NCBI RefSeq assembly: GCF_014384985.1
Contig: NZ_JACRSX010000001.1
Coordinates: forward strand, 406,468-470,467
Source of the DNA: Jutongia huaianensis
GTDB lineage: Bacteria; Bacillota; Clostridia; Lachnospirales; Lachnospiraceae
Direction of reading: 5' to 3'
Length of the DNA: 64,000 bases
The stretch's first letter is position 1, and the number at the start of each line of letters is the position of its first letter. The position numbers were made by a program, and so were the translations under genes. A model generated the notes under the pieces. That model searched no databases. It saw nothing but the letters and a program-made list of their open reading frames with translations, and was not told where the DNA came from. Shown one piece after another: positions 44,774-54,397 of this stretch.

Positions 44774-45646
44774 ATGAAAATAAAGTGCACAAACTGCGGA
44801 AAGCGTTTTGATTACGATCTCTATGCCGGTCTCTGCCCACACTGTGGCGTTTATATGCGGCCGGATTCCACCGGTCATACGCAGGAACCTGTCTCTGCTC
44901 CCAGACCACATTCTACAGAACGACCTCATAGAAATACTTCTACGTCGATTTTCCCGGAATCTGTTTCCCAGAAACAACAGCATACGAAACAACGAACACT
45001 GCAAAACACCGCAACTCCGATCCAGCGTTTCCGCAGCAGCCGGGTGGTAACCATTATTTTGGTACTGATCCTTGCGCTGGCCATTATTGTTCCATACAGT
45101 TACGCTACATATGTTTTCCATGACAAGAAACAGGAGCTGATCCTGACAGACCCGTCGATCTGTGAAAACCTCAAGGGTTCGGAGACTTTTACGATCCCAG
45201 CGGAAAACGGGGACTTTAAAATTTCTATGACCGCGGTCACCCGTGACACAGACAAAACCTTTGAAACACCGGATGGCTATGAGATCCTGACGGTCCGGTA
45301 TCACGTCGATATTCCATCCGGGGTTTTAGATATTTATCCGGGGCAGGCAAAGGAGAATCACCTTTTTACCAACTGGATGTACGGCACCGTCCTGTCCTAT
45401 GGCGTCACCAAAAGCGGCCGTTACGTCAAACCCATTTCGGAATATGATCTGAGCCGCGTCAAAAATCTGGAAGAAAATGAACGGGAGAAAAAAGGCATCG
45501 GAGATACCATTGATTCTCAGGATGGATTCCTTTATTTTATGGTAAAGAAAAATGATTTTAAAGGGATATTGGTCAATCAGATGAATCCCGATACGGATGC
45601 ATTAGTGGCCTCTTATCTCATCACAGGAATTAAACAAAAAAAATAA
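44774..45646 (+). CDS. Zinc-ribbon membrane protein of unknown function
   Basis: 290 residues: N-terminal zinc ribbon ([16 protein letters not shown]), a polar Pro/Ser/Thr-rich linker (30-87), one transmembrane helix at about 90-112, then an extracytoplasmic beta-rich domain of about 175 residues ([32 protein letters not shown]). The cytosolic zinc ribbon plus outer domain layout is seen in many Firmicute envelope proteins. RBS CAGGAGGA. The next gene follows after 33 bases, so the two probably form an operon. Confidence 0.75.
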   Translation: MKIKCTNCGKRFDYDLYAGLCPHCGVYMRPDSTGHTQEPVSAPRPHSTERPHRNTSTSIFPESVSQKQQHTKQRTLQNTATPIQRFRSSRVVTIILVLILALAIIVPYSYATYVFHDKKQELILTDPSICENLKGSETFTIPAENGDFKISMTAVTRDTDKTFETPDGYEILTVRYHVDIPSGVLDIYPGQAKENHLFTNWMYGTVLSYGVTKSGRYVKPISEYDLSRVKNLEENEREKKGIGDTIDSQDGFLYFMVKKNDFKGILVNQMNPDTDALVASYLITGIKQKK

Positions 45647-45679
45647 TCTTTATAACATTCACATCAAAGGAGGCACTTT

Positions 45680-46213
45680 ATGAAAGGGGTAACTTTCCTC
45701 ATTGAAAAGCTTGTAACGACAACCTATAAAAAGCTGGGAATCAATGGAATATTGCTTTTGCTTATTTTCATTGCGATTCCTGCCAGCCTTTTCTATACAG
45801 ATTATAACGGACCGGATTATCATTTTACGACAAATTACACGTTAAAGGCTGTCACAGAACCGGAAAAAGTGGCTGAAAAGGATGTTCCTCCGGCGATCGA
45901 CCGTTTTGCCGATGATTACTATACGGTATCTCTGCAGATCGACAACTATTACTCTAAGGAGCTTAATCTGCCTTATCTCTCTGCATTTCAGGAGGATGAG
46001 GATAATTTTATCTCGTTTCGTGATTATGATTATTATGATGACATCAAGGGCTACGATGTAATTTCCCCTGACACCTGTATCCCTGCCGGAACCGGAATCA
46101 CACTTCCATATTATTTCTCCGGCTATGAGCTGACGGATACGGAGCTTACGATCCGCCCATATGAGGATAAAGAGGTGAACGAGGGAAATACTGTTTTACT
46201 GAAATTAGACTAA
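45680..46213 (+). CDS. Membrane-anchored hypothetical protein
   Basis: 177 residues: transmembrane helix at about 20-38, then an acidic, Tyr/Asp-rich outer domain (FRDYDYYDDIKGYDV) ending in beta strands. No family recognised. AGGAGG precedes the start. It lies directly behind the zinc-ribbon membrane protein and may work with it. Confidence 0.65.
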   Translation: MKGVTFLIEKLVTTTYKKLGINGILLLLIFIAIPASLFYTDYNGPDYHFTTNYTLKAVTEPEKVAEKDVPPAIDRFADDYYTVSLQIDNYYSKELNLPYLSAFQEDEDNFISFRDYDYYDDIKGYDVISPDTCIPAGTGITLPYYFSGYELTDTELTIRPYEDKEVNEGNTVLLKLD

Positions 46214-46255
46214 AACAATATAAAAAATAATTTGTATCATTGTTCTCTCTTTTCT

Positions 46256-47719
46256 TTATTTTATATGATAGCAGAAAAACGCACTCCCCTGCTGTCCTTT
46301 TCTGTCCGCCTGGATCACAAAGGTTGTGTCATCCTTCCAGCTAATGGCATTTTCATCATAGCTTGTGAGATTCTCCCTGTCAATCAGATATAATTTTTTC
46401 TTTGGGATATCAAGTACACCGATTTTTCTCACACACCTCTCTGTAAATTTTCCGAAAAAAAGAAGTTTATCTCCGGAATCATTCACCAGCACAGATCCCA
46501 TTTCCAGATTTCCGTCAAATTTCTCGATCTCTGTGCGTTTCCCCGTTAATTCATCTACCAGATAAACCTTTTTCCTCTGCTCCAACAGATCATATCTTCC
46601 CCCGGTAAATGCCACTCTGTCACTGTCATCTTCCTCCGGATCCTCTGACCAGATCCGAACGTGATGATACAATTCCTGCTGCTTCCCTGTTTGCAGGTCA
46701 AGGCGATAACAATCATAATAATCCTGTATTTCATTTTCAGCCGTCAGACCTCCATCCGCATCCCCACTGTCTTTGTGCTGTTCCGTCGATATCGTTCCAA
46801 ATATTACAGAATGCTCCAGTCCTCGAACAAAACAGATATCGTCCATCTTTGTCAGCTTTTCCATAGACACGGCTGTATGATCCATCATATCGATCAGATA
46901 ATATACTGCATCCTTCTGTGTATCCCCCACAAGCACACAGCAAAGGTGATCTGACAGCTTTCCCCAGTTTGTGACCACATGATATTTCTGCAGGCTCTTG
47001 TTTCTGATCATGATGTCACCAAAAACGTCCGTAAGCTTTTTGGTGTTTACGTTATATTTTAACGGATAAGAATACGGCTCCATCTGTGACTCCGCCGATG
47101 CAGTAACCCAATATTCTCCGGCATCATCCTGCGACAGAGAAAAAGTATACTGTCCGTTATCTGGTACATCGTCTTCCTGAATCAGGTTATAGACATACTG
47201 ATTTTCCTGATCCGATATCATATCCGCATTGATCCATCCGGTATGCTTTTTCCAGTGAAGCTTCCGTTTGATATGACGAATATTCGAAATCGGCACGATG
47301 GCATTTCCTTTGATGGAAAAATAAGATTCTTTCCCCTGTTCTGTCGAAATATAAATATCCTGATACGGCTCTACATAATGGTTCGCCGTTATATACTGTG
47401 CTTCCAATATATTCTCAATTTCTTTGACTTCAGAGATTTCAATCCCTTCTTGTTTCCTTTTTGATCCGCGTTGTCCGGGAGAAGTATTCTTTTCCTTGAT
47501 CTGTTCTCTGGTGGTAACCGGCACAATGGAAATGATCCATTTGCGAAACTGTGCATTTACCCGGTACGCTGTCGAAAATAACAAAATCATAAGAGCCGCT
47601 GCTGCAATCCACCGCCATGGAGAAATACGTTTTGAAGTACCGGAAAATTCCAGACTTTCTTCGATAAAACATTCTTTAATCTCTCCATAAGCGTGTAATA
47701 TCACTTCCTTTTCTGTCAT
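46256..47719 (-). CDS. Membrane-anchored anti-sigma-like protein with large extracytoplasmic domain
   Basis: 487 residues: cytosolic N-terminus of about 33 residues (HAYGEIKECFIEESLEF), a transmembrane helix at about 34-52, and a large outer domain with repeated short strands that look like a beta-propeller (YVYNLIQEDDVPDNGQY, YHVVTNWGKLSDHLCCV, FCYHIK at the end). Its start overlaps the stop of an ECF sigma gene by 4 bases (ATGA), which points to an anti-sigma or sensor role. No ZAS-type Zn motif is visible, so the binding mode is unclear. Confidence 0.7.
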   Translation of the reverse strand: MTEKEVILHAYGEIKECFIEESLEFSGTSKRISPWRWIAAAALMILLFSTAYRVNAQFRKWIISIVPVTTREQIKEKNTSPGQRGSKRKQEGIEISEVKEIENILEAQYITANHYVEPYQDIYISTEQGKESYFSIKGNAIVPISNIRHIKRKLHWKKHTGWINADMISDQENQYVYNLIQEDDVPDNGQYTFSLSQDDAGEYWVTASAESQMEPYSYPLKYNVNTKKLTDVFGDIMIRNKSLQKYHVVTNWGKLSDHLCCVLVGDTQKDAVYYLIDMMDHTAVSMEKLTKMDDICFVRGLEHSVIFGTISTEQHKDSGDADGGLTAENEIQDYYDCYRLDLQTGKQQELYHHVRIWSEDPEEDDSDRVAFTGGRYDLLEQRKKVYLVDELTGKRTEIEKFDGNLEMGSVLVNDSGDKLLFFGKFTERCVRKIGVLDIPKKKLYLIDRENLTSYDENAISWKDDTTFVIQADRKGQQGSAFFCYHIK

Positions 47720-48273
47720 TTACCGTAGCCCCCTCTCCTCAAATACTCTCTGAGTTTCCGGTTTTCTCTCCGCAGGATCGTTTTCACGGAATTGATATTC
47801 ATATTCAGATCAGACGCAATCTCTGCAATGGAATCGCCAAAGAAATACCGCCTTACCAAAATGACTCTTTTGTTGACCGGCAATTTACTAAGAAAGTGGT
47901 TTATTTCTGTCGTCAGCTCCTCCCATTCTATATTTTCTGAAAAGTTCGGCATAACGGAAAAGGTCTCTTCCAGTTCCTCAAAGGATACCGTGTTTTTTTC
48001 GTCTCTCCTGGCGGCTCTTTTGTGATCCAGCCGGTTCAATGAAATATTTCTGGTAATCTTACAGACAAATGCCCGGAAATAATGGGGGCGTTCCTCCGGT
48101 ATCCGGTTCCATACTGCCAGATAAGTATCCTGAACACATTCTTCGGAATCCTCTCTGGAATGCAATATATTATCGGCAATATGACTGCACAATTTATGAT
48201 ATTTCTTTTTCGTCTCCAGGATAGCCGTCTCCGAACGATGCCAATATAATTCTATAATGTCGGAATCTTCCAT
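47716..48273 (-). CDS. ECF-type RNA polymerase sigma factor
   Basis: 185 residues with sigma region 2 (EECVQDTYLAVWNRIPEE, FVCKITRNISLNRLD) and region 4 (LPVNKRVILVRRYFFGDSIAEIASDL then NSVKTILRRENRKLREYL). No extra domains. Overlaps by 4 bases with the membrane protein downstream, its probable anti-sigma factor. Regulon unknown. Confidence 0.92.
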   Translation of the reverse strand: MEDSDIIELYWHRSETAILETKKKYHKLCSHIADNILHSREDSEECVQDTYLAVWNRIPEERPHYFRAFVCKITRNISLNRLDHKRAARRDEKNTVSFEELEETFSVMPNFSENIEWEELTTEINHFLSKLPVNKRVILVRRYFFGDSIAEIASDLNMNINSVKTILRRENRKLREYLRRGGYGK

Positions 48274-48312
48274 GTATTTTCTCCTTTCCTGCTCTGTCCT
48301 ATAAGTAGGATT

Positions 48313-49047
48313 TTACGACGGAAAAGTTTCAATTTTATTGTCCACATGAGGAGGTTTTTGCAGCAAGATCTGACAACAAAATACCGTCACGACAAAAGCG
48401 CAAATTACAAAATACAATACATTTAACCTCAATGTCCCGCTGGCCATACTCTGAGAATTCTCTTGAATGACATGAATCGTAGAGAAAATGCTCTTCAAGT
48501 TTGAACAGATCGCATACGCAGACACACCATAAATCAATATTCCTCCCCAGATTCTGCCATGTTTTCTGCGAAAATAAAGCCCGGCTCCTACCGCCCCAAT
48601 GAAGTATACTGATATTTTGATCAAACAATCGAGCAAAATATATATGTATGCCTCCGGATTAGGACAGTTTCCATTAAAAATACAGTTTTCCTTAAGATTT
48701 CCCAGCAGATAAATTGTCAGGCCAGCAATGATGATCATATATAAGACTGCCATCACTCTGTTTATAATATTCTTTTCTTTTGATTTTTCAAAAACATCCG
48801 TTGTCTTTTCTTCCTCTGCTGTCATCTCCTTCTGCTCATCAGGATGAGGTTCTATTGACAGCAATTCATCCACACTCACCTCCAGCTCTACCGATATCTT
48901 TTTTAAAGTCTCCAGATCAGGATAACGGTTTCCACTCTCCCATCGGGACACAGTCTGGCGTGTGACATAAAGCTTTTCTGCAAGAGTCTGTTGTGTATAC
49001 CCCTTCGCAATTCTTACTTCCCGCAGTTTTTGACCGAACTCCTCCAT
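48313..49047 (-). CDS. XRE-family regulator with membrane domain
   Basis: 244 residues: an N-terminal HTH (LREVRIAKGYTQQTLAEKLYVTRQTVSRWE), a charged linker (65-95), then four hydrophobic segments between about 100 and 230. DNA-binding domain fused to membrane helices suggests a one-component membrane sensor. Upstream of the ECF sigma gene on the same strand but separated by 39 bases. Signal unknown. Confidence 0.85.
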   Translation of the reverse strand: MEEFGQKLREVRIAKGYTQQTLAEKLYVTRQTVSRWESGNRYPDLETLKKISVELEVSVDELLSIEPHPDEQKEMTAEEEKTTDVFEKSKEKNIINRVMAVLYMIIIAGLTIYLLGNLKENCIFNGNCPNPEAYIYILLDCLIKISVYFIGAVGAGLYFRRKHGRIWGGILIYGVSAYAICSNLKSIFSTIHVIQENSQSMASGTLRLNVLYFVICAFVVTVFCCQILLQKPPHVDNKIETFPS

Positions 49048-49167
49048 AATTTAAACTTACCTGTCCTTTCAAATTATTTCTTTGATTTGGTAATGTTGGG
49101 ATCAAAAGATAATTTGCCCCTTGCATCATTATTCTATATCGTACTAAATAAGCCAAGCACCATCCTT

Positions 49168-49202
49168 AAAAAGCCTGTTACCATTCCGGTAACAGGCTTT
49201 TT
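49168..49202. terminator. Bidirectional terminator downstream of carB
   Basis: AAAAAGCCTGTTACC (49168-49182) / GGTAACAGGCTTTTT (49188-49202), perfect 15-bp stem, 5-base loop, A and T runs outside. On the minus strand it follows the carB stop by about 50 bases. Confidence 0.9.
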
Positions 49203-49254
49203 TATGGGCTTTCGCCCTAATAAATATGATCTCAAACGGACGTCAGCCCAATCA

Positions 49255-52200
49255 TTATTTTATTTCTGCATGCAGACTCTGAATACTCTTAATGTCACAG
49301 CTCTCATGCTTCTTCAGATATGAGATACCCTCAACAGCCGCTCTGGCCGCTGCCACTGTGGTCATATAAGGAGTCCTTGTCTTAATGGCAGCCTTACGCA
49401 GATAGCTGTCATCGTTGATGCTGTCCTTACCCACAGGAGAATTGATGATCAGATCAAAGTCCCCGTTTGTAATGGCATCCAATACATTTGGTCTGCCCTC
49501 GGAAAGCTTGTTGATCTTCTCTGCCGGCACGCCTGCCTCTGTGATAAGCTCATAGGTATTGCCCGTGGCAACAATTTCAAAACCATTTTCATGGAATGCC
49601 TTTGCTACATCCACAATCTCTGCCTTATCCTTGCGGTTTACAGAGATCAATACCTTACCGGACATCGGAAGCTTAGAGCCGACACCCTCCTGCGCCTTCA
49701 AGAATGCCTCTCCGTAAGAAGGAGAAAGACCAAGCACCTCTCCGGTGGAACGCATCTCCGGTCCGAGGATCGGATCAACCTCCTGGAACATATTAAATGG
49801 GAAGGCCGCTTCCTTTACACCGTAATATGGAATCTTGCTTTCCTTCAGGGACGGAACCGGTGAAGGTCTTCCTGTGAGCTCTGAGGTTATGATATCTGTT
49901 GCCAACGGCACCATTCTCACATTACATACCTTGGAAACCAGAGGAACAGTTCTGGACGCTCTTGGATTGGCTTCCAATACATAAACAGTTCCATTCTCAA
50001 TGGCATACTGCATATTCATCAGGCCGCGCACGTGCATTTCCTCTGCGATCTTTCTGGTATAGTCCTTGATCGTTGCAATATTTTCTGCAGAAATGTGAAC
50101 CGATGGAATAATACAAGCGGAATCTCCGGAATGAACACCCGCCAGCTCCACATGCTCCATAACCGCCGGAACAAATGCATGCTCTCCGTCACTGATGGCA
50201 TCTGCCTCACACTCCAGTGCGTGATTTAAGAAGCGGTCAATGAGGATCGGACGATCCGGTGTCACACCGACGGCTGCTTTCATGTAATCTGCCATAGACT
50301 CATCATCATATACGACTTCCATACCACGGCCGCCCAATACATAGGATGGACGTACCATAACCGGATATCCGATCTGGTTTGCAATAGCGACTGCTTCCTC
50401 AACATTCGTTGCCATACCGGCTTCCGGCATAGGGATCTCCAGCTTATCCATCATGGCGCGGAACAGATCTCTGTCCTCTGCCAGATCAATGACCTCCGGA
50501 GATGTACCCAGAATCTTTACTCCGTTTTTCTCAAGCTCTGCTGCCAGATTTAAAGGAGTCTGTCCACCAAACTGTGCGATCACGCCCAGCGGCTTTTCCT
50601 TTTTGTAAATTGCCAGAACATCTTCCAGTGTCAGTGGCTCAAAATAAAGCTTGTCAGAAGTATCATAATCGGTAGAAACCGTTTCCGGATTGCAGTTTAC
50701 AATAATTGTCTCAAATCCAAGCTTTTTCAAAGCCAGTGCTGCATGTACACAACAGTAATCAAACTCAATACCCTGACCAATCCGGTTTGGGCCACCACCC
50801 AGAATCATAATCTTTTTGTTATCTGATACCTTTGATTCATCCTTTGCATTGTAGGTGGAATAATAATATGCACTATCCTGTGTACCGGATACATGAACAC
50901 CTTCCCATGCCTCCTCACAGCCAAGTGCGATACGCTTATTGCGGATATCCTCCTCAGAGACCTCCAGGATCTGGCTCAGATATTTGTCAGAGAAACCGTC
51001 CTTCTTTGCCCGGATCAGTGCGTCATCTGCCGGAAGCTTGCCCTTGCCTGCCGCAAGCAATGCTTCCTCTTCCTCCACCAATTCCTTCATCTGCTCGATA
51101 AAGTACGCTTTTACCTTTGTAATCTCAAAGATCTCGTCAACTGTTGCACCTTTTCTAAGGGCCTCATACATCACAAAATGACGTTCAGACGACGGTGTGA
51201 TCAGTTTCTTTAACAGTTCTTCCTTTGTCAGACTATCAAAATTTTTGGCGTGTCCTAAGCCGTACCGTCCCGTCTCCAAAGAACGGATTGCCTTCTGGAA
51301 AGCCTCCTTGTAATTCTTACCGATGCTCATCACTTCGCCGACTGCACGCATCTGGGTTCCCAGCTTGTCCTCTACGCCTTTAAACTTCTCAAACGCCCAT
51401 CGTGCAAACTTGATTACCACATAATCTCCGTCCGGAACATATTTGTCCAGAGTCCCGTATTTTCCACATGGAATATCCTTTAAGGTAAGTCCGCATGCAA
51501 GCATTGCGGATACCAATGCAATCGGAAAACCGGTTGCCTTCGAAGCCAATGCCGAAGAACGGGACGTTCTCGGATTGATTTCTATTACAACAATACGGTC
51601 AGAAACAGGATCATGGGCAAACTGTACATTGGTTCCACCCACAACCTGAACCCGGTCTACAATGGCATATGCCTGTTCCTGCAGTCTCTTCTGTGTCTCC
51701 TCTGAAATTGTCAGCATCGGAGCCGAACAAAAAGAATCACCGGTATGCACACCCAGCGGATCAATATTTTCAATGAAGCAGACCGTGATCATATTTCCTT
51801 CCACATCACGAACGACCTCCAGCTCCAGCTCTTCCCAGCCCAGAATAGACTCCTCAACAAGCACCTGACCTACCAGGCTGGCCTGAAGACCTCTTGCACA
51901 TACGGTTTTTAACTCATCCTTATTGTAAACAAGTCCACCACCGGCACCGCCCATGGTGTAAGCAGGACGAAGAACAACCGGATATCCCAGCTCATCTGCA
52001 ATCGCAAGAGCCTCATCCACAGAATATGCCACCTGGCTTCGTGCCATCTCAATGCCGAGCTCATCCATGGTGTTCTTAAACTCGATACGATCCTCACCAC
52101 GCTCAATGGCATCAGCCTGAACACCAATAACCTGAACATTGTATTTGTCCAAAATCCCCTCTTTATATAACTCAGAGCACAGGTTCAAACCGGACTGACC

Positions 52201-52473
52201 TCCCAGGTTCGGAAGAACCGCATCCGGACGTTCCTTCGCAATGATCTGCTCCAGACGCTCCACATTCAACGGCTCGATATATGTAACATCTGCTGTCTCC
52301 GGGTCTGTCATAATCGTTGCCGGATTGGAATTTACCAGCACGATCTCGTATCCTAATTTCTTAAGTGCTTTGCAAGCCTGTGTTCCGGAATAGTCAAACT
52401 CGCACGCCTGACCGATCACGATAGGACCGGAACCAATGATCAAAACCTTATTAATGTCGTCTCTTTTTGGCAT
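49255..52473 (-). CDS. carB: Carbamoyl-phosphate synthase large subunit
   Basis: 1,072 residues, normal full length: two homologous ATP-grasp halves (PAYTMGGAGGGLVYN in the first, PSYVLGGRGMEVVYDD in the second), the central oligomerisation region, and a C-terminal MGS-type allosteric domain. It makes carbamoyl phosphate for arginine and pyrimidines from glutamine-derived ammonia. Strong GGAGA site. The small amidotransferase subunit carA, usually adjacent, is not next to it: the upstream gene is a DUF4179 anti-sigma-like protein. carA must be elsewhere, or ammonia is used directly. Confidence 0.97.
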   Translation of the reverse strand: MPKRDDINKVLIIGSGPIVIGQACEFDYSGTQACKALKKLGYEIVLVNSNPATIMTDPETADVTYIEPLNVERLEQIIAKERPDAVLPNLGGQSGLNLCSELYKEGILDKYNVQVIGVQADAIERGEDRIEFKNTMDELGIEMARSQVAYSVDEALAIADELGYPVVLRPAYTMGGAGGGLVYNKDELKTVCARGLQASLVGQVLVEESILGWEELELEVVRDVEGNMITVCFIENIDPLGVHTGDSFCSAPMLTISEETQKRLQEQAYAIVDRVQVVGGTNVQFAHDPVSDRIVVIEINPRTSRSSALASKATGFPIALVSAMLACGLTLKDIPCGKYGTLDKYVPDGDYVVIKFARWAFEKFKGVEDKLGTQMRAVGEVMSIGKNYKEAFQKAIRSLETGRYGLGHAKNFDSLTKEELLKKLITPSSERHFVMYEALRKGATVDEIFEITKVKAYFIEQMKELVEEEEALLAAGKGKLPADDALIRAKKDGFSDKYLSQILEVSEEDIRNKRIALGCEEAWEGVHVSGTQDSAYYYSTYNAKDESKVSDNKKIMILGGGPNRIGQGIEFDYCCVHAALALKKLGFETIIVNCNPETVSTDYDTSDKLYFEPLTLEDVLAIYKKEKPLGVIAQFGGQTPLNLAAELEKNGVKILGTSPEVIDLAEDRDLFRAMMDKLEIPMPEAGMATNVEEAVAIANQIGYPVMVRPSYVLGGRGMEVVYDDESMADYMKAAVGVTPDRPILIDRFLNHALECEADAISDGEHAFVPAVMEHVELAGVHSGDSACIIPSVHISAENIATIKDYTRKIAEEMHVRGLMNMQYAIENGTVYVLEANPRASRTVPLVSKVCNVRMVPLATDIITSELTGRPSPVPSLKESKIPYYGVKEAAFPFNMFQEVDPILGPEMRSTGEVLGLSPSYGEAFLKAQEGVGSKLPMSGKVLISVNRKDKAEIVDVAKAFHENGFEIVATGNTYELITEAGVPAEKINKLSEGRPNVLDAITNGDFDLIINSPVGKDSINDDSYLRKAAIKTRTPYMTTVAAARAAVEGISYLKKHESCDIKSIQSLHAEIK

Positions 52474-52598
52474 AAATAATCTCCTTCATTTTGTAATTAA
52501 ATGGATTGCATCCTTAAAGCTCAGCATATCACAAATCTACAGGAAAAGCTATCCCATTTCTTTTATTTATGCCCGTATTTATTTCCCCTCAGATAAAA

Positions 52599-53645
52599 TT
52601 AAAGATTGTCTTTTACCGATTCATATTTAAACTCATAATCACCGATGGTTACTTTATCCAGATTCTCCGGCATGATCCATGCATCAAAGGTTCCTATTAT
52701 TTTAAAAGACCATGTTCCATCCTTATGAAGCACCGGTGCGCTGCTTCCGTCGAATGCAATTTTATCTCCATTTTTTAAATACAGAGAAGCATTTTCTTCC
52801 ACCCCTTTGATAATTTTGTTTCCATTAAATTTCTCCTCGGAAGTGACTTCCAGATAATATCCCATCGGTGAAATACTGCATTCCTTCAGGGTCGCTTTTT
52901 CTTTTCCAAACTGCAGCTCCTGCCCTTGTGCAAGATTCACTGAAGAATCTTTGCAATCTGTCATCACATCAAACGTCCATTTTCCCTGAATGTCAACCTG
53001 AGACATGTCATCCCCAAACCATAATTTAAGATCTGATATGGTGATCTGCAGATGCTTTCCTATCTGTTCATCATAATTAAAAATGGTATAATATCTGATA
53101 TTATAACGATTCCATTCCTGCTTCAAACAGTCTTGACTTCCACTGGTCCACAGCTTTCCCCCAATGCCCAGACAGTCATCCTCCACAAATTCTGCTCCGG
53201 TACACTTCCGGCCCTTCTGATCCAGCATACTCCCATCGGACTTTTCTATTTTATAAACAATACCCACATGTCTTGCGTCGCGCATAATGCCCTCGGCTGT
53301 AATCTTAATTCCTGCATTTTGAGAAGTAATGTCCAATGCTTTTCCCATTTTACCTGCTATCTGAATTTCTTTTTCTGAATGGATACCAAACAGATTTTTT
53401 ATTCCTTCCGGGAGCTGTCCATTCGCTGCAGCAATCCCGGCGCTTCCTGCTCCCAGAATCAGCACAACACAGGCACAGGCTTTTACAAGGGTGGTCCATT
53501 TTGTGTTATTCTGCTTCTTTCGCACCTTTATCTCATTCAATACATTCTTTTTGATCCGCTTTGTTTCCAATTCTGATAATTTCTTCCCTTCATATTCCTC
53601 TAAATCAACAGATACCTCATTTAATAATTCATATAATTTATTCAT
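52599..53645 (-). CDS. DUF4179-type membrane anti-sigma-like protein
   Basis: 348 residues: cytosolic N-terminus (about 1-55, with LNEVSVDLEEYEG and a basic ERKK-like stretch), transmembrane helix at about 58-78 followed by ANGQLPEGIKNLFGI, then a large outer beta-rich domain. This is the DUF4179 layout that accompanies ECF sigma factors in Clostridia. ATG 53645 has AGAGGGA upstream; the longer frame reading is not needed. It lies 37 bases after the sigma gene and most likely holds it at the membrane. Confidence 0.85.
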   Translation of the reverse strand: MNKLYELLNEVSVDLEEYEGKKLSELETKRIKKNVLNEIKVRKKQNNTKWTTLVKACACVVLILGAGSAGIAAANGQLPEGIKNLFGIHSEKEIQIAGKMGKALDITSQNAGIKITAEGIMRDARHVGIVYKIEKSDGSMLDQKGRKCTGAEFVEDDCLGIGGKLWTSGSQDCLKQEWNRYNIRYYTIFNYDEQIGKHLQITISDLKLWFGDDMSQVDIQGKWTFDVMTDCKDSSVNLAQGQELQFGKEKATLKECSISPMGYYLEVTSEEKFNGNKIIKGVEENASLYLKNGDKIAFDGSSAPVLHKDGTWSFKIIGTFDAWIMPENLDKVTIGDYEFKYESVKDNL

Positions 53646-53682
53646 TATAATCCCTCTTTTCTGATCAGTGATATTTTCACGG

Positions 53683-54264
53683 CTATCCCTTTTTGTGGAC
53701 ATTAACAATATTTTTATTTTGTTCTTTTTTTCTGGCACGCAATTTCTTTTTCGCTCTGGAAAGTCTGTTATAAATAACAGGCTTGCTCAATTTCGCTGAC
53801 TGACTGATTTCTTCTACCGATTCCTCTTCTACATATAAACGCAGAAACAAATCTCTGTCCCGCTTCGATAAACATGATAATAATGCCTCCATCTCCTCTG
53901 ATATTTCATCTGCGTCTGCCACGACAGGCAGTTTTGATTCCATTATACGATCACACTCTGCCGTTTCGAGCGATACTTCCATCTGTTCCTTTTGATATTT
54001 TCTCAGGTAATCAATCGCTTTATATTTTGCAATCGCCGCGATCCAGTTTTTAAAGCTGTTCTTTTCCGGCTGAAAGGAATCTATATGATCCCATATGGCC
54101 AGCAAAACATCATTCATGCATTCCTCCTGATAGCTCTGCATACGAAACAGACTTTTGGAGATCACTGCTTTTAAAAGTCCCCCGTATTCATCAATCACAT
54201 AAAGCAGTGCTTTTTCATTATGCTTCTGTAATTGATCCATATAATTTTCTTCGTTTATCTTCAT
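53683..54264 (-). CDS. ECF-type RNA polymerase sigma factor
   Basis: 193 residues: region 2 (YVIDEYGGLLKAVISK, ECMNDVLLAIWDHIDSF, NWIAAIAKYKAIDYLRKY) and region 4 (LSKRDRDLFLRLYVEEESVEEISQSA, VIYNRLSRAKKKLRARK). Pairs with the DUF4179 protein just downstream. Second independent ECF/anti-sigma pair in this window. Confidence 0.92.
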   Translation of the reverse strand: MKINEENYMDQLQKHNEKALLYVIDEYGGLLKAVISKSLFRMQSYQEECMNDVLLAIWDHIDSFQPEKNSFKNWIAAIAKYKAIDYLRKYQKEQMEVSLETAECDRIMESKLPVVADADEISEEMEALLSCLSKRDRDLFLRLYVEEESVEEISQSAKLSKPVIYNRLSRAKKKLRARKKEQNKNIVNVHKKG

Positions 54265-54348
54265 ATCGTTTCCTCACCAACAGACAATTTATCCGGATAT
54301 TTGTGTTACACTTATTATTACGGATAAAAATACGGAAATCTATCAAAA

Positions 54349-54384
54349 AAGACTGCCCACACATATTTTTGTGCGGGCAGTCTT
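54349..54384 (-). terminator. Terminator of the FliB-like gene
   Basis: AAGACTGCCCACAC (54349-54362) with GTGCGGGCAGTCTT (54371-54384), one imperfect pair; TTTTTTGATA follows on the minus strand. Confidence 0.85.
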
Positions 54385-54397
54385 GTATTTCATTATG

